Source of the DNA: Pteria penguin
Lineage: Eukaryota; Mollusca; Bivalvia; Pterioida; Pteriidae
NCBI GenBank assembly: GCA_035048485.1
Contig: CM068587.1
Span: 54,758,501 to 54,822,500 of the forward strand
Length of the DNA: 64,000 bases
Direction of reading: 5' to 3'
Position 1 is the first letter of the stretch, and each line of letters begins with the position of its first letter. Of this stretch, positions 1 to 12,100 are shown one piece after another. The position numbers were made by a program, and so were the translations under genes. The notes under the pieces are model-generated. The model ran no database searches, was not told the DNA's origin, and saw nothing but the letters and a program-made list of their open reading frames with translations.

Positions 1-1853
1 ACAATTTTGCACTCATCCCTGGTGACAAGCCCAGTTGAAAAGCCCTTGTCTTTGTCCTATTTTTACCTGTCCAGGACGAGTGGATGGGTACATTTGTTTC
101 ACCCTGAAGTATCTCCAACTTTTGCACAACAATGTGCATGCACACAAATTAAAGCACACCTTGTGAACAAGTTTTTGGTGGCAGAAAAGTTACTGTCCTA
201 CTACATTCCCTGCTTTCTACAGTTTTTGCCCCATGTGTCAACTTTCTGTTCCCTAAATTTAAAGTTTACCTATCTGGAAAAAGATACAAATCACGAAATA
301 CCCTTGGGTCAGCAATTGATCAATATGATGGGAGCTAGTCCTATTTGAGCAACATTTGGACCTGCTTGCATAATTGCTACGCAAATTTTTGAAGGTTTTG
401 CATAAAAGCTATGCAAGTATTTTTTTCTTGAGGGTTAACTAACAAAATATATGTATGGCAAAATTATGCAGCTATGCATCTTAATTGAACCACTGCATAA
501 CTCTGTGAAATATTGACTGTTATCTTCAAAATTCTAACTCATCCTTTATCTTCTTATTTCTAAGCTATATTTGAAATTTAGTTGCTACAGTCAAATTCAT
601 GTTGAAGTTATTTGACTGAAATGAAGATTTCTCATATTCAAAGTCCCATAATTCCAGTAAATATAGATGGATTTTCCAGACCTTTGAACTCATCCAATAT
701 ATTTCATTGCTATAAAGCTAGCTGTACACCAAATTTGATTTAAATCCAATAACAAATCAGGAAGTTATTTGATGGTAAAGGTCAAACAGACAGACACTGA
801 CCAAAAACAATATGCCCCCCCCCCTAGGCCTTTAGCCAAATGCAGCAATGACTGAGACTCGTGATCACATGATTCATATCAATAAACACTATGGCGGTAG
901 TTAGACTTACACTTTCAAAGACTTCAAAAAAAAAAAAACAGAAGTGCAATATGAGCAATGTTGATGTTATCAACAGCTGTGTCTGCCATTGATAGCTATT
1001 AAGTTAGCTTTAAAGTTTGATAATACAAGCTCGAATGCATGTATATCAAACGTTAACGAGAGAATAAAGTTATGGCAGTGTCCTGGACACGATCGCAAGT
1101 GTCAGCGTTTGAATATCTCTGACATAATGGGATATACACACGGTTTACGTCACTCATGTATTGTTTATATGTTATAATGCAATGCTTAAAAATGTGAAAG
1201 GTACTTATCAAGTTTTAATTTCAATTTGTTGCCTTTGTTTTTAATTTGAATTATGGTGTTGTTATCTACGAAATCATTTACAAGTTAAATTTTTTGACGA
1301 GTGGATCACAGCCGGTGTGGCACAGTGGTTAGCGTGTTCAGCTTCTGATCGAGAGGTCGCCGGTTCGAGCCCCGTCCTGGCCACACTGGTGTTCTGTCTT
1401 TCGGATGAGACAGTAAAAACCGAGGTCAAGTGTCATGGTAGGCGTGACACATAAAAGATCCCAACGGTGGGTCCGTTGCACAGGTCTAAATTTGTATGCC
1501 CTGCATCAGGCAGATGCCGTCACCATATACGTGAAATATGCGTGGTGTGACATTAAACAAAATCAAACAATCAAACAAACAAACGAGGTTTGGACGATTA
1601 CTTTTTGTCTTGCACTTGCCCTGCGGACAAGTATAGTTCAAAAAGTTTTTCCTGACCCCTGTAAATGTGTGTGAAAACAGCCAAGTGTCATTATTCATGG
1701 AATATCCCTCATAATGTACATGTATATAATATAGCTTACTTATACATACATTACTGAACATTTCAGTGTTAATCAATGTATCGGGTCTGTTATTACAGAA
1801 GGACTTGCAAAATACATGTGATATGAAAATTTGAGTTGATTTAAAATTCTTAC
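1..1853. other. Left-edge non-coding stretch with one SINE
   Basis: I recognise no exon here. It should be intron, or possibly downstream exons, of the minus-strand gene whose last visible exon ends at 1854. A small plus-strand open frame at 989-1177 has no recognisable domain. The stretch has a C-run near 816-826, an A-run near 927-939 and the SINE at 1311-1586. No SET-domain core could be read on the minus strand. Confidence 0.5.
1311..1586 (+). mobile_element. tRNA-derived SINE
   Basis: The head resembles a tRNA, with A-box-like TGGCACAGTGG and B-box-like GGTTCGAGCC (about 1318-1370). A body of about 200 bp follows, and the tail is of AATC/AAAC repeats. The same body (GAGACAGTAAAAACCGAGGTC, then GGTGGGTCCGTTGCA, then GCATCAGGCAGATGCCGTCACC) recurs near 40,380, 40,860 and 50,960, which defines a family. 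No clear target-site duplication was found for this copy. Confidence 0.85.
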
Positions 1854-4800
1854 CAATGTAATGATTGATCCAGCGCTTCTGGAATCCTGGCTTGTCTAGA
1901 CCAGCCTGGCACCAATAATTAGCATCAGCATCTGGGGTTAGTCTTCTCTGTTAAAAATAAATTATCTTGATGAAATGTTGAGCCTTCCTTTAAAATTAGG
2001 GATTTTAACTTTGATTTTAAAATATATTTTAAGCATTAAATATCTTAATGAAATATTAAGACTTCTATATTGTCGAAATCAAAGATGGCTGCAATGTGGC
2101 CATCTTGTTTTGGATCAGTTCAAAAATGGTACAACGCACAATGTTATATAGACCTAAAATGGAAACTTACAAGTTAAAACAAGAGATCCCAAAGGGATCT
2201 TGGTGCCCACCATCATAAGTTCTTTGTTAGATCTATGACAGACTGTTATTTTTTGTACTTTTCTCTTCTATATATACCTACAGGATATGCTAACAATTCA
2301 CACCACCTGCCCTAATTGACCAATGAAGTGCATTGTTCTTCTAGGTGATAAAGATTGCTGCCTGGCAGCCATGTTTGTTTTCTGATCTATTTAAAAATGT
2401 GATGTGCACAACTTAACCTCAGGGGCAACCCTTCTGTCAAGTTTTAAAAAGATCCTCTCAGTACTTTGTGAGAAATAGTGATAAACTTTCAAAGTCAAAA
2501 TCCAAGATGGACACCTGTCGGCCATGTTTGTTTTCCAATCCATCTCAAAATGTGATATCAACAACTACACCTCAGGGGGAACCTTCATGTCAAATTTCAA
2601 AAAGATCCCTTCAGTCCTTTCTCAGAAATAGAGGTAACAAACTTTCAAAGTCAAAATCCTAGATGGCCACCTGTCAGCCATGTTTGTTTTCTGATCCGTC
2701 TGAAAATGCGATATGCACAACTACACCTTAGGGGAAACTTTCATGTCAAATTTCAAAAAGATCCCTTCAGTTCTTTCTGAGTTGTTAAAGGACGGACAGA
2801 CAACGGACCATGGACGCAGAGTGATTTAAATAGCCCACCATTTGATGATAGTGGGCTAAACACAGTAACATTCAGCACCGTAGTAATATTAACAAGTATT
2901 GTTTACAGATGACAGACGACTGGCATGTATGAACCATTAATTGATAAGGGCGATGCAAACAGCCCAAAATCTGTAGATGGTAAGCTAAAAATGAGTACTG
3001 AATTGTACAAACTCCTTTTGGCAAGTAAAGAATTACTACTTCTATCCAGATTAACCGTGTGGATTGCAACCAGAAACAAATGTAGAAAATTAACAATAAA
3101 CTCATGGGTAATAAATTCTTAAACAAACCTACCATTGAACAAAACGAATAAGATTTAAACAACAAATTTTGAAAATTTCATTGATGTTTGTTACAGAATG
3201 CTTTAAAATTCTACTCATTGCATTGTTTTTGGGAGTGGGAAAAATTGTGATTGGGGGTGGCCATTACGGTAATTGGTACTCTTTTTTCAGAAACCACCAA
3301 AGTGTTTTTGGGACATTCATGATGTCAGTACCGTCCAAAAGCCCCAATGTTTGTTAGGAACGACATACGGCACTGAAAAGCATACATGTAACCACTCAGA
3401 ATTTAATGTCAACCAATGCAAATTGCAAAATTTGCTTTAAGGGACTCACAATTTTAGCCATATTTTAGCTAGATAAATTGTAAAATATAAGTTGTCAGAA
3501 ATAACGTCTGAATTTGTATTTACACCACATTGATACGTTCTCGCTACTAGGGCGAGTTCTCTATGAAAATGTACTCATTCAAATCAAGTGAATTTTACGA
3601 ACCGTGATTGAGGTCAGCAATGTACGGATGATTCGCCCCGAGTACTGAATATATAAATTGACGATATCTTAAATCAAATTCCAGTGAGTACGTTCTGATA
3701 CTTGTCTTGACAGATGAAGAAACCCTTTGTACTTTTTGTATTAAAATGAACTTTCTATATATTTGTCTTTGTGTCCTCATGAATCCATGATTGACAGACC
3801 AAAAAAATAATGACTTTTAAGATACATGTACATTACATTACGGACGAAAGACGGATGGCAATAGCTCAGGTGAGCTAAAAAAAGTGCTGTGGCCTGCACT
3901 GAGCAGCATAATCAAAGTATTCATTGCAACTCTCTTCATGTTTCTTTTGGCTGAACATCAATATCACTCATCTCATTCAAATGAAAACAATACTCAATCG
4001 ATAATGCAAGATGCTTCACCACAATAAAGTTAAAGTGTTAAAGTGCAGGTTTCAAATCTTGTATTAGAGTCTACGACCCTATTCACACGCCCTTATATTT
4101 TAACCCCCTGGGGAGCATATAGCCGGCTACCATTTTCAGCACTCATTCTAGTCACTCATATTACAATCTTTCTCGTCAATGCCAGGTACTCATTTACTCC
4201 TGGGTGGAGAGAGTACATTGTAAAGTAAAGCATCTTGCCCAAGGACACAACACCATAGCTGGGTCCTCCCGATTACGAGTCCAGTGTGTTAACCACTAAG
4301 CCACATGCCTTTACAATGGACAAAGAATGATCACAGTAGGTCACCATGACTATATGCATTCAGGTGACCTACATGTACATGTAATCAATTTATATCAAAA
4401 TAAAGTTTGAAACAATACCTTATTAGGTGGTCCTGTTATTTCATTTTTTTCCAGTGCCAGTTTCAGCTGCAAATACAGCAAAATGTTTAATACTTTGATT
4501 TCAATAAATAATGGCGATGGCATCTAGTCCACTAGTCATACATGTAGATAAATGATAAAATAAGTTCAACGACAAACTCATAAACAGAATGTTGAGAATG
4601 GTAATTATATGCAGACCTATGTACCCTCAAATAATTTTTCAGTAAGAAGGGACCCTGCTTTTCATACGAGTATTTTTAAGTGATTTTCAGAGAGATTTTT
4701 CCAAGTCATATATGTTTATAATTTCAATCACACCTATAGCATCATTGTTATGCAGAAAAACCAGAAGACTCTGTCGAGACTGGAGCTCTACTGATTGCCT

Positions 4801-6356
4801 CTTATTAAACAACAATATACTTTCAAAGAAGAAGGGGGAAAATATATTTGGACCACACCCATATGTGGGGCCCCAAGGGGTCCAGACCAGACCAAAATTG
4901 CACATGCACAACTAGACCACCTATCCAACAAAATGAGACTATAATTAGGTCTCTAGGATATATACCTTCAGAGAAGAAGACGAAACAAGATTTTGGGACC
5001 ACGCCCCTTTTGTGGGGCCCAAATGGGTCCACACTGGACCAAAATTGCACATTCACAACTAAACCACCTACTACACAAAATGAGACTATAATTAGGTCTC
5101 TGGGATATATACCTTCATAGAAGAAGCAGGGATCATTTTAGATGGGGCCATTGGCCCCTAATTTTTTGAATGGCCCATGTGTTTTAGAGATTTTCTTTAA
5201 TTTTCTATGTAATGGCCCCTCAAAATTGTATTTTTTCTTTGAAAATGACTAAAATGACCCTCCAACTTCATAATCCAAAATAATCCCTGAGAAGAGGGAA
5301 AAAGATTTTTAGGCCACACCCATTTGTGGGACCCCAGGGGGTCCGAACCGCACCAAAATTATACATGCACAACTAGACCACCTATCCAACAAAATGAGAC
5401 TATAATTAGGTCTCTAGGATATATACCTTCAGAGAAAAAGAGGAAACAAGATTTTGGGACCACACCCCTTTACCCTGAACAGTATTTTATGGCTTTCATA
5501 TAAATCTGAAAATAAATTCCCAACAATTTTTAACGTACATGTAATTTGAAATAAAATTGTAACTAACTACATTAAAACTACTGATGTCATGTGTTCATTT
5601 TTTTGTTGTTGTTTTAAAAATTGCTCATCATACATGTACATATGCCATAATAATAATAAATTCATTTTTATAAATGATTTATTATTTACATTAGATAATA
5701 TTGAAGATATTTGAAAAGTGGATGATTTTGTGTATAAAGGACACCTACAAAATGTATATCCATAATGGCACTTTTGTCCTAAAAACATCTACTGATCATG
5801 ATCATTTACAGAGAGTAAGAGAAGAGAAAAGAGGAGGGGGAAAGAAAGGGGAACTGGGGACTGGGAATTTTGACCAAACACTTTCCCCTGGACACAGATT
5901 TGGGCTTTTAATGTGCACAGGGAGCTACAAGTAGGGCACCTAATTATAAGTACAAGGTACCTCAGTTTAACATTCCATCCCAATGATGGTGACTCTTGGT
6001 CTGGTTCTTCCCCTTAGGCCTTATAAATCACTTTTATTTTGCGAGATAAATTTTTTTAGGAGAAAGGTAATCAGGTTCAATGGAAATTCAAATATCTCGC
6101 ATTTTTAATCCAAAAATATAATTTAGAACATATTATTTTAAATCCTTAGTCATAGAGTTAGTACACAAGTATTTATGCCACTTATATATAATGAATTGTT
6201 AACTATACATGTATCTTGATGAATGTAATTTAAAGTGTAACCGTATATACTTACTGCACGTTTTCCCCTGGAACTCATCTTGATGAGCAAATATTGCGAC
6301 TAACACTATATGTAACTTTATGAGGCTGGAACAAAGAATTGAATTTTCTGTATTTT
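1854..6356 (-). CDS. 5' part of a multi-exon gene, possibly SET-domain (KMT5A-like); partial at left edge
   Basis: Three exons are read on the minus strand. Exon A is 6255-6356 (acceptor before it, ATG at 6276-6278, reads MSSRGKRA, donor GTAAGT). Exon B is 4419-4466 (acceptor TTTGCAG, 16 codons, starts LKLALEKNE). Exon C is 1854-1947 (acceptor TTTAACAG, 31 codons plus 1 nt, donor GTAAGA). The phases join as 0, 0 and 1 without a stop. Exon C holds the motif WCQAGLDKPGFQKRWINHYIG (about residues 36-56). The junction B-C is basic (NKRR), as in a nuclear localisation signal. From memory of the family, a GF...R.IN...G stretch precedes the RGVFA start of SET domains in invertebrate KMT5A-like lysine methyltransferases, but the SET core itself lies outside the visible exons. 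That a gene exists is well supported; its identity is a weak inference. Confidence 0.6.
2178..2856 (+). mobile_element. Interspersed repeat with short hairpins at both ends and internal ~155-bp repeats
   Basis: The element starts with a small palindrome (AGATCCC aaa GGGATCT) followed by TTGGTGCCCACCA. It has about three degenerate copies of a ~155-bp unit (for example AACTTTCAAAGTCAAAATCC at 2484 and 2639). A GGACGGACAGACAACGGAC stretch follows, and it closes with a hairpin (TAGCCCAC ... GTGGGCTA) followed by AACA. A short fragment of a similar 3' end is seen at about 3840-3880 (AGCTCA ggtgagct aaaa). It lies in the intron between exons B and C of the left gene. Non-autonomous; the class is uncertain (Helitron-like ends are one possibility). 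Confidence 0.6.
4080..4314 (-). mobile_element. Decayed tRNA-related SINE-like repeat
   Basis: The reverse strand shows a degenerate tRNA-like head (complement of GATTACGAGTCCAGTGTGTTAACCACTAAGCCACATGCC, about 4270-4311). Next to it is the CTTGCCCAAGGACACAACACC block typical of an invertebrate dispersed repeat. It lies about 105 bp from exon B of the left gene. Old copy with no target-site duplication visible. Confidence 0.55.
4820..5472. repeat. ~150-bp tandem repeat, three copies plus a partial fourth, interrupted by a MITE
   Basis: Units begin near 4820, 4970 and 5290, each with GGACCAC(A/G)CCC...GTGGGGCCC...GGTCC...GACCAAAATTGCACAT...AATGAGACTATAATTAGGTCTCT. A partial fourth unit ends near 5472. 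The open frames across this region (for example about 90 aa on the plus strand) come from the repeat and are not genes. The array is in the intron between exons A and B of the left gene. Confidence 0.8.
5127..5289. mobile_element. hAT-like MITE, 163 bp
   Basis: The termini are CAGGGATCATTTTAG and the inverted CAGGGATTATTTTGG (one to two mismatches). The flanks are AGAAGAAG (5119-5126) and AGAAGAGG (5290-5297), an 8-bp target duplication with one mismatch. CAGGG ends and 8-bp duplications are typical of hAT transposons. No coding capacity. It splits the tandem repeat at 4820-5472. Confidence 0.75.
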
Positions 6357-8498
6357 CTACATGTGAGCTTACAGACAAAAAATAACTTTGATGAACAAGT
6401 TGCCATTTCTAATATGAATTATTGGTGGGTTAAAGATGGAATTCTAGGTTTTTTTAATATGCTAATTACATTTACCCCAATTATTCAAATGTAAAGGATA
6501 TGGATTTATAACACGTACGTTCAGGGCTCATCATTAACTTTTTTATGCCTGTCCAGTAGAGCTGTTACATATCACTGAAATCAAATCGCAATATTGTTTT
6601 GTGTATGGTATTGCATAGTTTTGTGTTCTTTGTATCATGAAACACCAGATATACTACTTCATTTCTTGCTTAACTTTGAAAAGATATACTTATCATCATA
6701 GAGTGTAAATCCACTTTCCATTTGATTAATGCAGCTTCAAATTTCATTAAATGTTTTTTGAAAGTATATTGCCTATTTGTATCAATGACACAATTAGCTA
6801 TAATTGAACAAATAATTATTGTTAAGGCTATCTTTCTATGTAGAGATGCATATCGTGATACATATCGTATCGAGATATGTATTGTATCGTGAGGTACATA
6901 TGTGCATGTAGGCATATCGTAACGGCCCTACAGTGTCCAGTCAGGGATAACTTTTACCAGTGTCCAACAAGCAATTTTACCTGTCTTGGACAGTCGGACA
7001 GTCCTTAATGCTGAGCCCTGATGTTTTATATCATGTATATGTAATATATTTGAAGGGTTTATAGAATCAATTAAATATATTTGTAGTTTCTTTTATGTTT
7101 ATGTACAGTACAATGAAATTATTTCAAATGAAGAGTGGAGACAGATAAAACATGCATTGATAAATTCATAATCTATAAAATTTATATGTATTTCTACTAA
7201 TGGGTTTCCTATCTGCAAAAAAAGATTCATTTTGATTATAAATTTCATGATGGCCTATGAAGTTGTGGCTTCTACCTACAAACTGCTGATCTGACTTTTA
7301 AATTCCTTTTATGATGTCTGAGAATTAGATAAACATGTACATGTAATTAATATATTATTAATTAAAATTATTTCCCACATGACTTCTCGTGATATCAAGC
7401 TCCCGGGCGATTCTTTTATAAATTGATCACACACTGAACAATACTTTTAGGTCATTTCATTGGTTGAATGTTGTTGAAATGTCATCAACAGTCTTTCCCA
7501 TTGTGACGTCATTGATAATACAATGATGTACATGAAATACGTTTAGCATCAATTCACAAGATGGCGGATATATGTATATTCCATCGGTTTTCTTGCATTT
7601 TTGTACGTTGATTTTGATAGTCTTATGTCATGTAAGAAATATATTATCAAATTCATGTCTCATATCAATATATTATCATTAATTTTCCCTTCTCTTTGAT
7701 TAATTGTTCATCTAAGTCGTGACTTAAATGAAAAATTAATCATACATGTATATAGACCAAGTTTGTAGTGGCCGGAGATCTAGTTGCCCATATACATACA
7801 AAATCTAGAATCTAAACCAGGCCGTCAGTAACAAAGGGGGGAGTGGGAATAATTCCCCTGTACATAGGTAATAAAATTGCAATTTTCACATGCAAAAAAG
7901 GTAATTTTCGTAGTTCAGCACCATTACTTGGATAGCCCCCACCCCACTCCCCACCTTACGAATTCACTGTAAACACGGACATATAGAATCTCTATCCCCA
8001 TACTGCCGGGGATAGACACAACTGTCATGTGTACACAACAGGACAGCTAGGAACCCTGGTGAATGAACAGATAACTTGCGTCAATTTCTAAATAACAATG
8101 TTATAACGATTTATGCATCATTTGTGCATGGACTGGTTATTAGCTATATAACGATTTTATGCAAGATTTATGCAGCTTTTGGAGGTCTGATTTGATGGAC
8201 AGGACTCCGACTTTGTGACATGTGTGAAATAGCTACTTTTTAACTATTGGTCATCGCCATGCATAATTCCTGTGGGATGACAAAAACATCTCCGTTTTTG
8301 ATCAACGTTTCCACGTGTCCACAGCCACAGGAATTACGCGGTACCCGGAATTACGCCATGCACTTTTCCATTGACAAAATAAAGACCTGATTTAAGCCTC
8401 GACTGACCGAGTAGTGACATAATAATACAACATTGGATCATTAAGGTTACTGTTATAATTACCATTAACTATTTTAACAAAAATAAGCACAAACTTAC
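6357..8498. other. Probable first intron of the left gene; no coding sequence recognised
   Basis: AT-rich, with several TACATGTA palindromes. Nothing recognisable as a gene. Around 7960-8050 a CTATCCCC/GGGGATAG inverted repeat is present. Confidence 0.45.
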
Positions 8499-8640
8499 AC
8501 TATTTACCGCTATTCTTCCAAGGCCAACATCTCTGGTCCGATGAAACGGAAATTGTAATTGCGCATGCGCGTTATTCGTCCCGATGAAAGTGTGTAAAGA
8601 AGGAAAATATGGCTCTCGAAATAAGTGTAATTTTTCACAT
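8499..8640 (-). promoter_or_regulatory. Putative promoter and first non-coding exon of the left minus-strand gene
   Basis: GCGCATGCGC (8561-8570) is the core of an NRF1 site, common in promoters of broadly expressed genes. A minus-strand donor GTAAGT is at 8493-8498, so a 5' untranslated exon could end at 8499 and splice to 6356. The local sequence is richer in CpG than its surroundings. No transcript evidence is available. Confidence 0.4.
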
Positions 8641-8819
8641 AAACACCGGAAACCCAAAACATTATATGTTTTTATATTTTTCGGATAGAAAACGATGAAA
8701 AAATAGGTTTGCGAACTATTGTCTATCCCACTACACGAGTGTATGTAGCGGGATCGGAATGTGTAGTGTGATAGAAGGTGTGTATTCATACACGTGTAGT
8801 GGGGTTCAGGTGTTTACGA

Positions 8820-8890
8820 ACGCACACACACACACACACACACACACCCCTACACACACGCCTACACACACACACACGCACGCACGCACG
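8820..8890. repeat. (AC)n microsatellite
   Basis: An interrupted CA-dinucleotide run with CGCACGCACGCACG at its right end. The short open frames across it are repeat artefacts. Confidence 0.9.
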
Positions 8891-8967
8891 TAATATATCT
8901 CTAATGTGTAATAGTAAGTGTTGATGGCAGATATAATGCAACGGCATTTGATGGAATGTCACAGGAA

Positions 8968-9040
8968 AGAAAAAGTTAATGGTCTCCAGAAGAGTTAATG
9001 GCCTTTCACAAGAGTTAATGGCCTCCACAAGAGTTGGTGT
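8968..9040. repeat. ~23-bp tandem repeat, about four copies
   Basis: Copies of AAGAGTTAATGGCCT(T/C)... occur between about 8968 and 9035, with small changes. Non-coding. Confidence 0.6.
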
Positions 9041-9194
9041 TTTTCGGCATATTCATAGCGGGATGGATCCAGGGCATGACACCATATCCCGAGTACGTTT
9101 CAAGGATACCCCAGTGTGATCAAAGAGAGCGTTTGTCGATCTATGCAGTCCGCTTGATATAATTTCCCCATTCTAGATCCACTCCTTAGTAGAT

Positions 9195-12100
9195 TTTGGC
9201 ACCCTCTGGACTGGTAGTCCATCAGTAGCGATATTGACCCAGTGGTACTAGTTTGTGGACACCCTCTGGACTGGTAGTCCATCAGTAGCGGTATCTACCC
9301 AGTGGTACTAGTTTGTGGACACCCTCTGGACTGGTAGTCAATCAGTAGCGGTATCGACCCAGAGGTACTAGTTTGTGGACACCCTCTGGACTGGTAGTCC
9401 ATCAGTAACGGTATCGACCCAGTGGTACTAGTTTGTGGACACCCTCTGGACTGGTAGTCCATCAGTAGCGGTATCGACCCAGTGGTACTAGTTTGTGGAC
9501 ACCCTCTGGACTGGTAGTCCATCAGTAGCGGTATCGACCCAGTGGTACTAGTTTGTGGACACCCTCTGGACTGGTAGTCCATCAGTAGCGGTATCGACCC
9601 ACTGGTACTAGTTTGTGGACACCCTCTGGACTGGTAGTCCATCAGTAGCGGTATCGACCCAGAGGTACTAGTTTGTGGACACCCTCTGGACTGGTAGTCC
9701 ATTAGTAGCGGTATCGACCCAGAGGTACTAGTTTGTGGACACCCTCTGGACTGGTAGTCCATCAGTAGCGGTATCTACCCAGTGGTACTAGTTTGTGGAC
9801 ACCCTCTGGACTGGTAGTCCATCAGTAGCGGTATTGACCCAATGGTACTAGTTTGTGGACACTCTCTGGACTGGTAGTCCATCAGTAGCGGTATCAACCC
9901 AGAGGTACTAGTTTGTGGACACCCTCTGGACTGGTAGTCCATCAGTAGCGGTATCTACCAAGTGGTACTAGTTTGTGGACACCCTCTGGACTGGTAGTCC
10001 ATCAGTAGCGGTATTGACCCCGTGGTACTAGTTTGTGGACACCCTCTGGACTGATAGTCCATCAGTAGCGGTATCGACCCAGAGGTACTAGTTTGTGGAA
10101 ACCCTCTGGACTGGTAGTCCATCAGTAGCGGTATCTACCCAGTGGTACTAGTTTGTGGACACCCTCTGGACTGGTAGTCCATCAGTAGCGGTATTGACCC
10201 CGTGGTACCAGTTTGTGGACACCCTCTGGACTGGTAGTCCATCAGTAGCGGTATCGACTCAGAGGTACTAGTTTGTGGACACCCTCTGGACTGGTAGTCC
10301 ATCAGTAGCGGTATCGACCCAGAGGTACTAGTTTGTGGACACCCTCTGGACTGGTAGTCCATCAGTAGCGGTATCGACCCACTGGTACTAGTTTGTGGAC
10401 ACCCTCTGGACTGGTAGTCCATCAGTAGCGGTATCGACCCAGAGGTACTAGTTTCTGGACACCCTCTGGACTGGTAGTCCATTAGTAGCGGTATCGACCC
10501 AGAGGTACTAGTTTGTGGACACCCTCTGGACTGGTAGTCCATCAGTAGCGGTATCTACCCAGTGGTACTAGTTTGTGGACACCCTCTGGACTGGTAGTCC
10601 ATCAGTAGCGGTATCGACCCAGTGGTACTAGTTTGTGGACACCCTCTGGACTGGTAGTCCATCAGTAGCGGTATCGACCCAGTGGTACTAGTTTGTGGAC
10701 ACCCTCTGGACTGGTAGTCCATCAGTAGCGGTATCGACCCAGAGGTACTAGTTTGTGGACACCCTCTGGACTGGTAGTCGATTAGTAGCGGTATCGACCC
10801 AGAGGTACTAGTTTGTGGACACCCTCTGGACTGGTAGTCCATCAGTAGCGGTATCTACCCAGTGGTACTAGTTTGTGGACACCCTCTGGACTGGTAGTCC
10901 ATCAGTAGCGGTATTGACCCCGTGGTACTAGTTTGTGGACACTCTCTGGACTGGTAGTCCATCAGTAGCGGTATCAACCCAGAGGTACTAGTTTGTGGAC
11001 ACCCTCTGGACTGGTAGTCCATCAGTAGCGGTATCGACCCACTGGTACTAGTTTGTGGACACCCTCTGGACTGGTAGTCCATCAGTAGCGGTATCGACCC
11101 AGAGGTACTAGTTTCTGGACACCCTCTGGACTGGTAGTCCATTAGTAGCGGTATCGACCCAGAGGTACTAGTTTGTGGACACCCTCTGGACTGGTAGTCC
11201 ATCAGTAGCGGTATCTACCCAGTGGTACTAGTTTGTGGACACCCTCTGGACTGGTAGTCCATCAGTAGCGGTATCGACCCAGTGGTACTAGTTTGTGGAC
11301 ACCCTCTGGACTGGTAGTCCATCAGTAGCGGTATCGACCCAGTGGTACTAGTTTGTGGACACCCTCTGGACTGGTAGTCCATCAGTAGCGGTATCGACCC
11401 AGAGGTACTAGTTTGTGGACACCCTCTGGACTGGTAGTCGATTAGTAGCGGTATCTACCCAGAGGTACTAGTTTGTGGACACCCTCTGGACTGGTAGTCC
11501 ATCAGTAGCGGTATCTACCCAGTGGTACTAGTTTGTGGACACCCTCTGGACTGGTAGTCAATCAGTAGCGGTATTGACCCCGTGGTACTAGTTTGTGGAC
11601 ACTCTCTGGACTGGTAGTCCATCAGTAGCGGTATCAACCCAGAGGTACTAGTTTGTGGACACCCTCTGGACTGGTAGTCCATCAGTAGCGGTATCTACCC
11701 AGTGGTACTAGTTTGTGGACACCCTCTGGACTGGTAGTCCATCAGTAGCGGTATTGACCCCGTGGTACTAGTTTGTGGACACCCTCTGGACTGATAGTCC
11801 ATCAGTAGCGGTATCGACCCAGAGGTACTAGTTTGTGGAAACCCTCTGGACTGGTAGTCCATCAGTAGCGGTATCTACCCAGTGGTACTAGTTTGTGGAC
11901 ACCCTCTGGACTGGTAGTCCATCAGTAGCGGTATTGACCCCGTGGTACCAGTTTGTGGACACCCTCTGGACTGGTAGTCCATCAGTAGCGGTATCGACTC
12001 AGAGGTACTAGTTTGTGGACACCCTCTGGACTGGTAGTCCATCAGTAGCGGTATCGACCCACTGGTACTAGTTTGTGGACACCCTCTGGACTGGTAGTCC

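Noticed and set aside
989..1177. Small plus-strand frame with CPGHDRKC
   Set aside because: No start context, domain or partner exon that I could support.
4687..5120. Frames of 67-90 codons on both strands
   Set aside because: Fall in the 150-bp tandem repeat.
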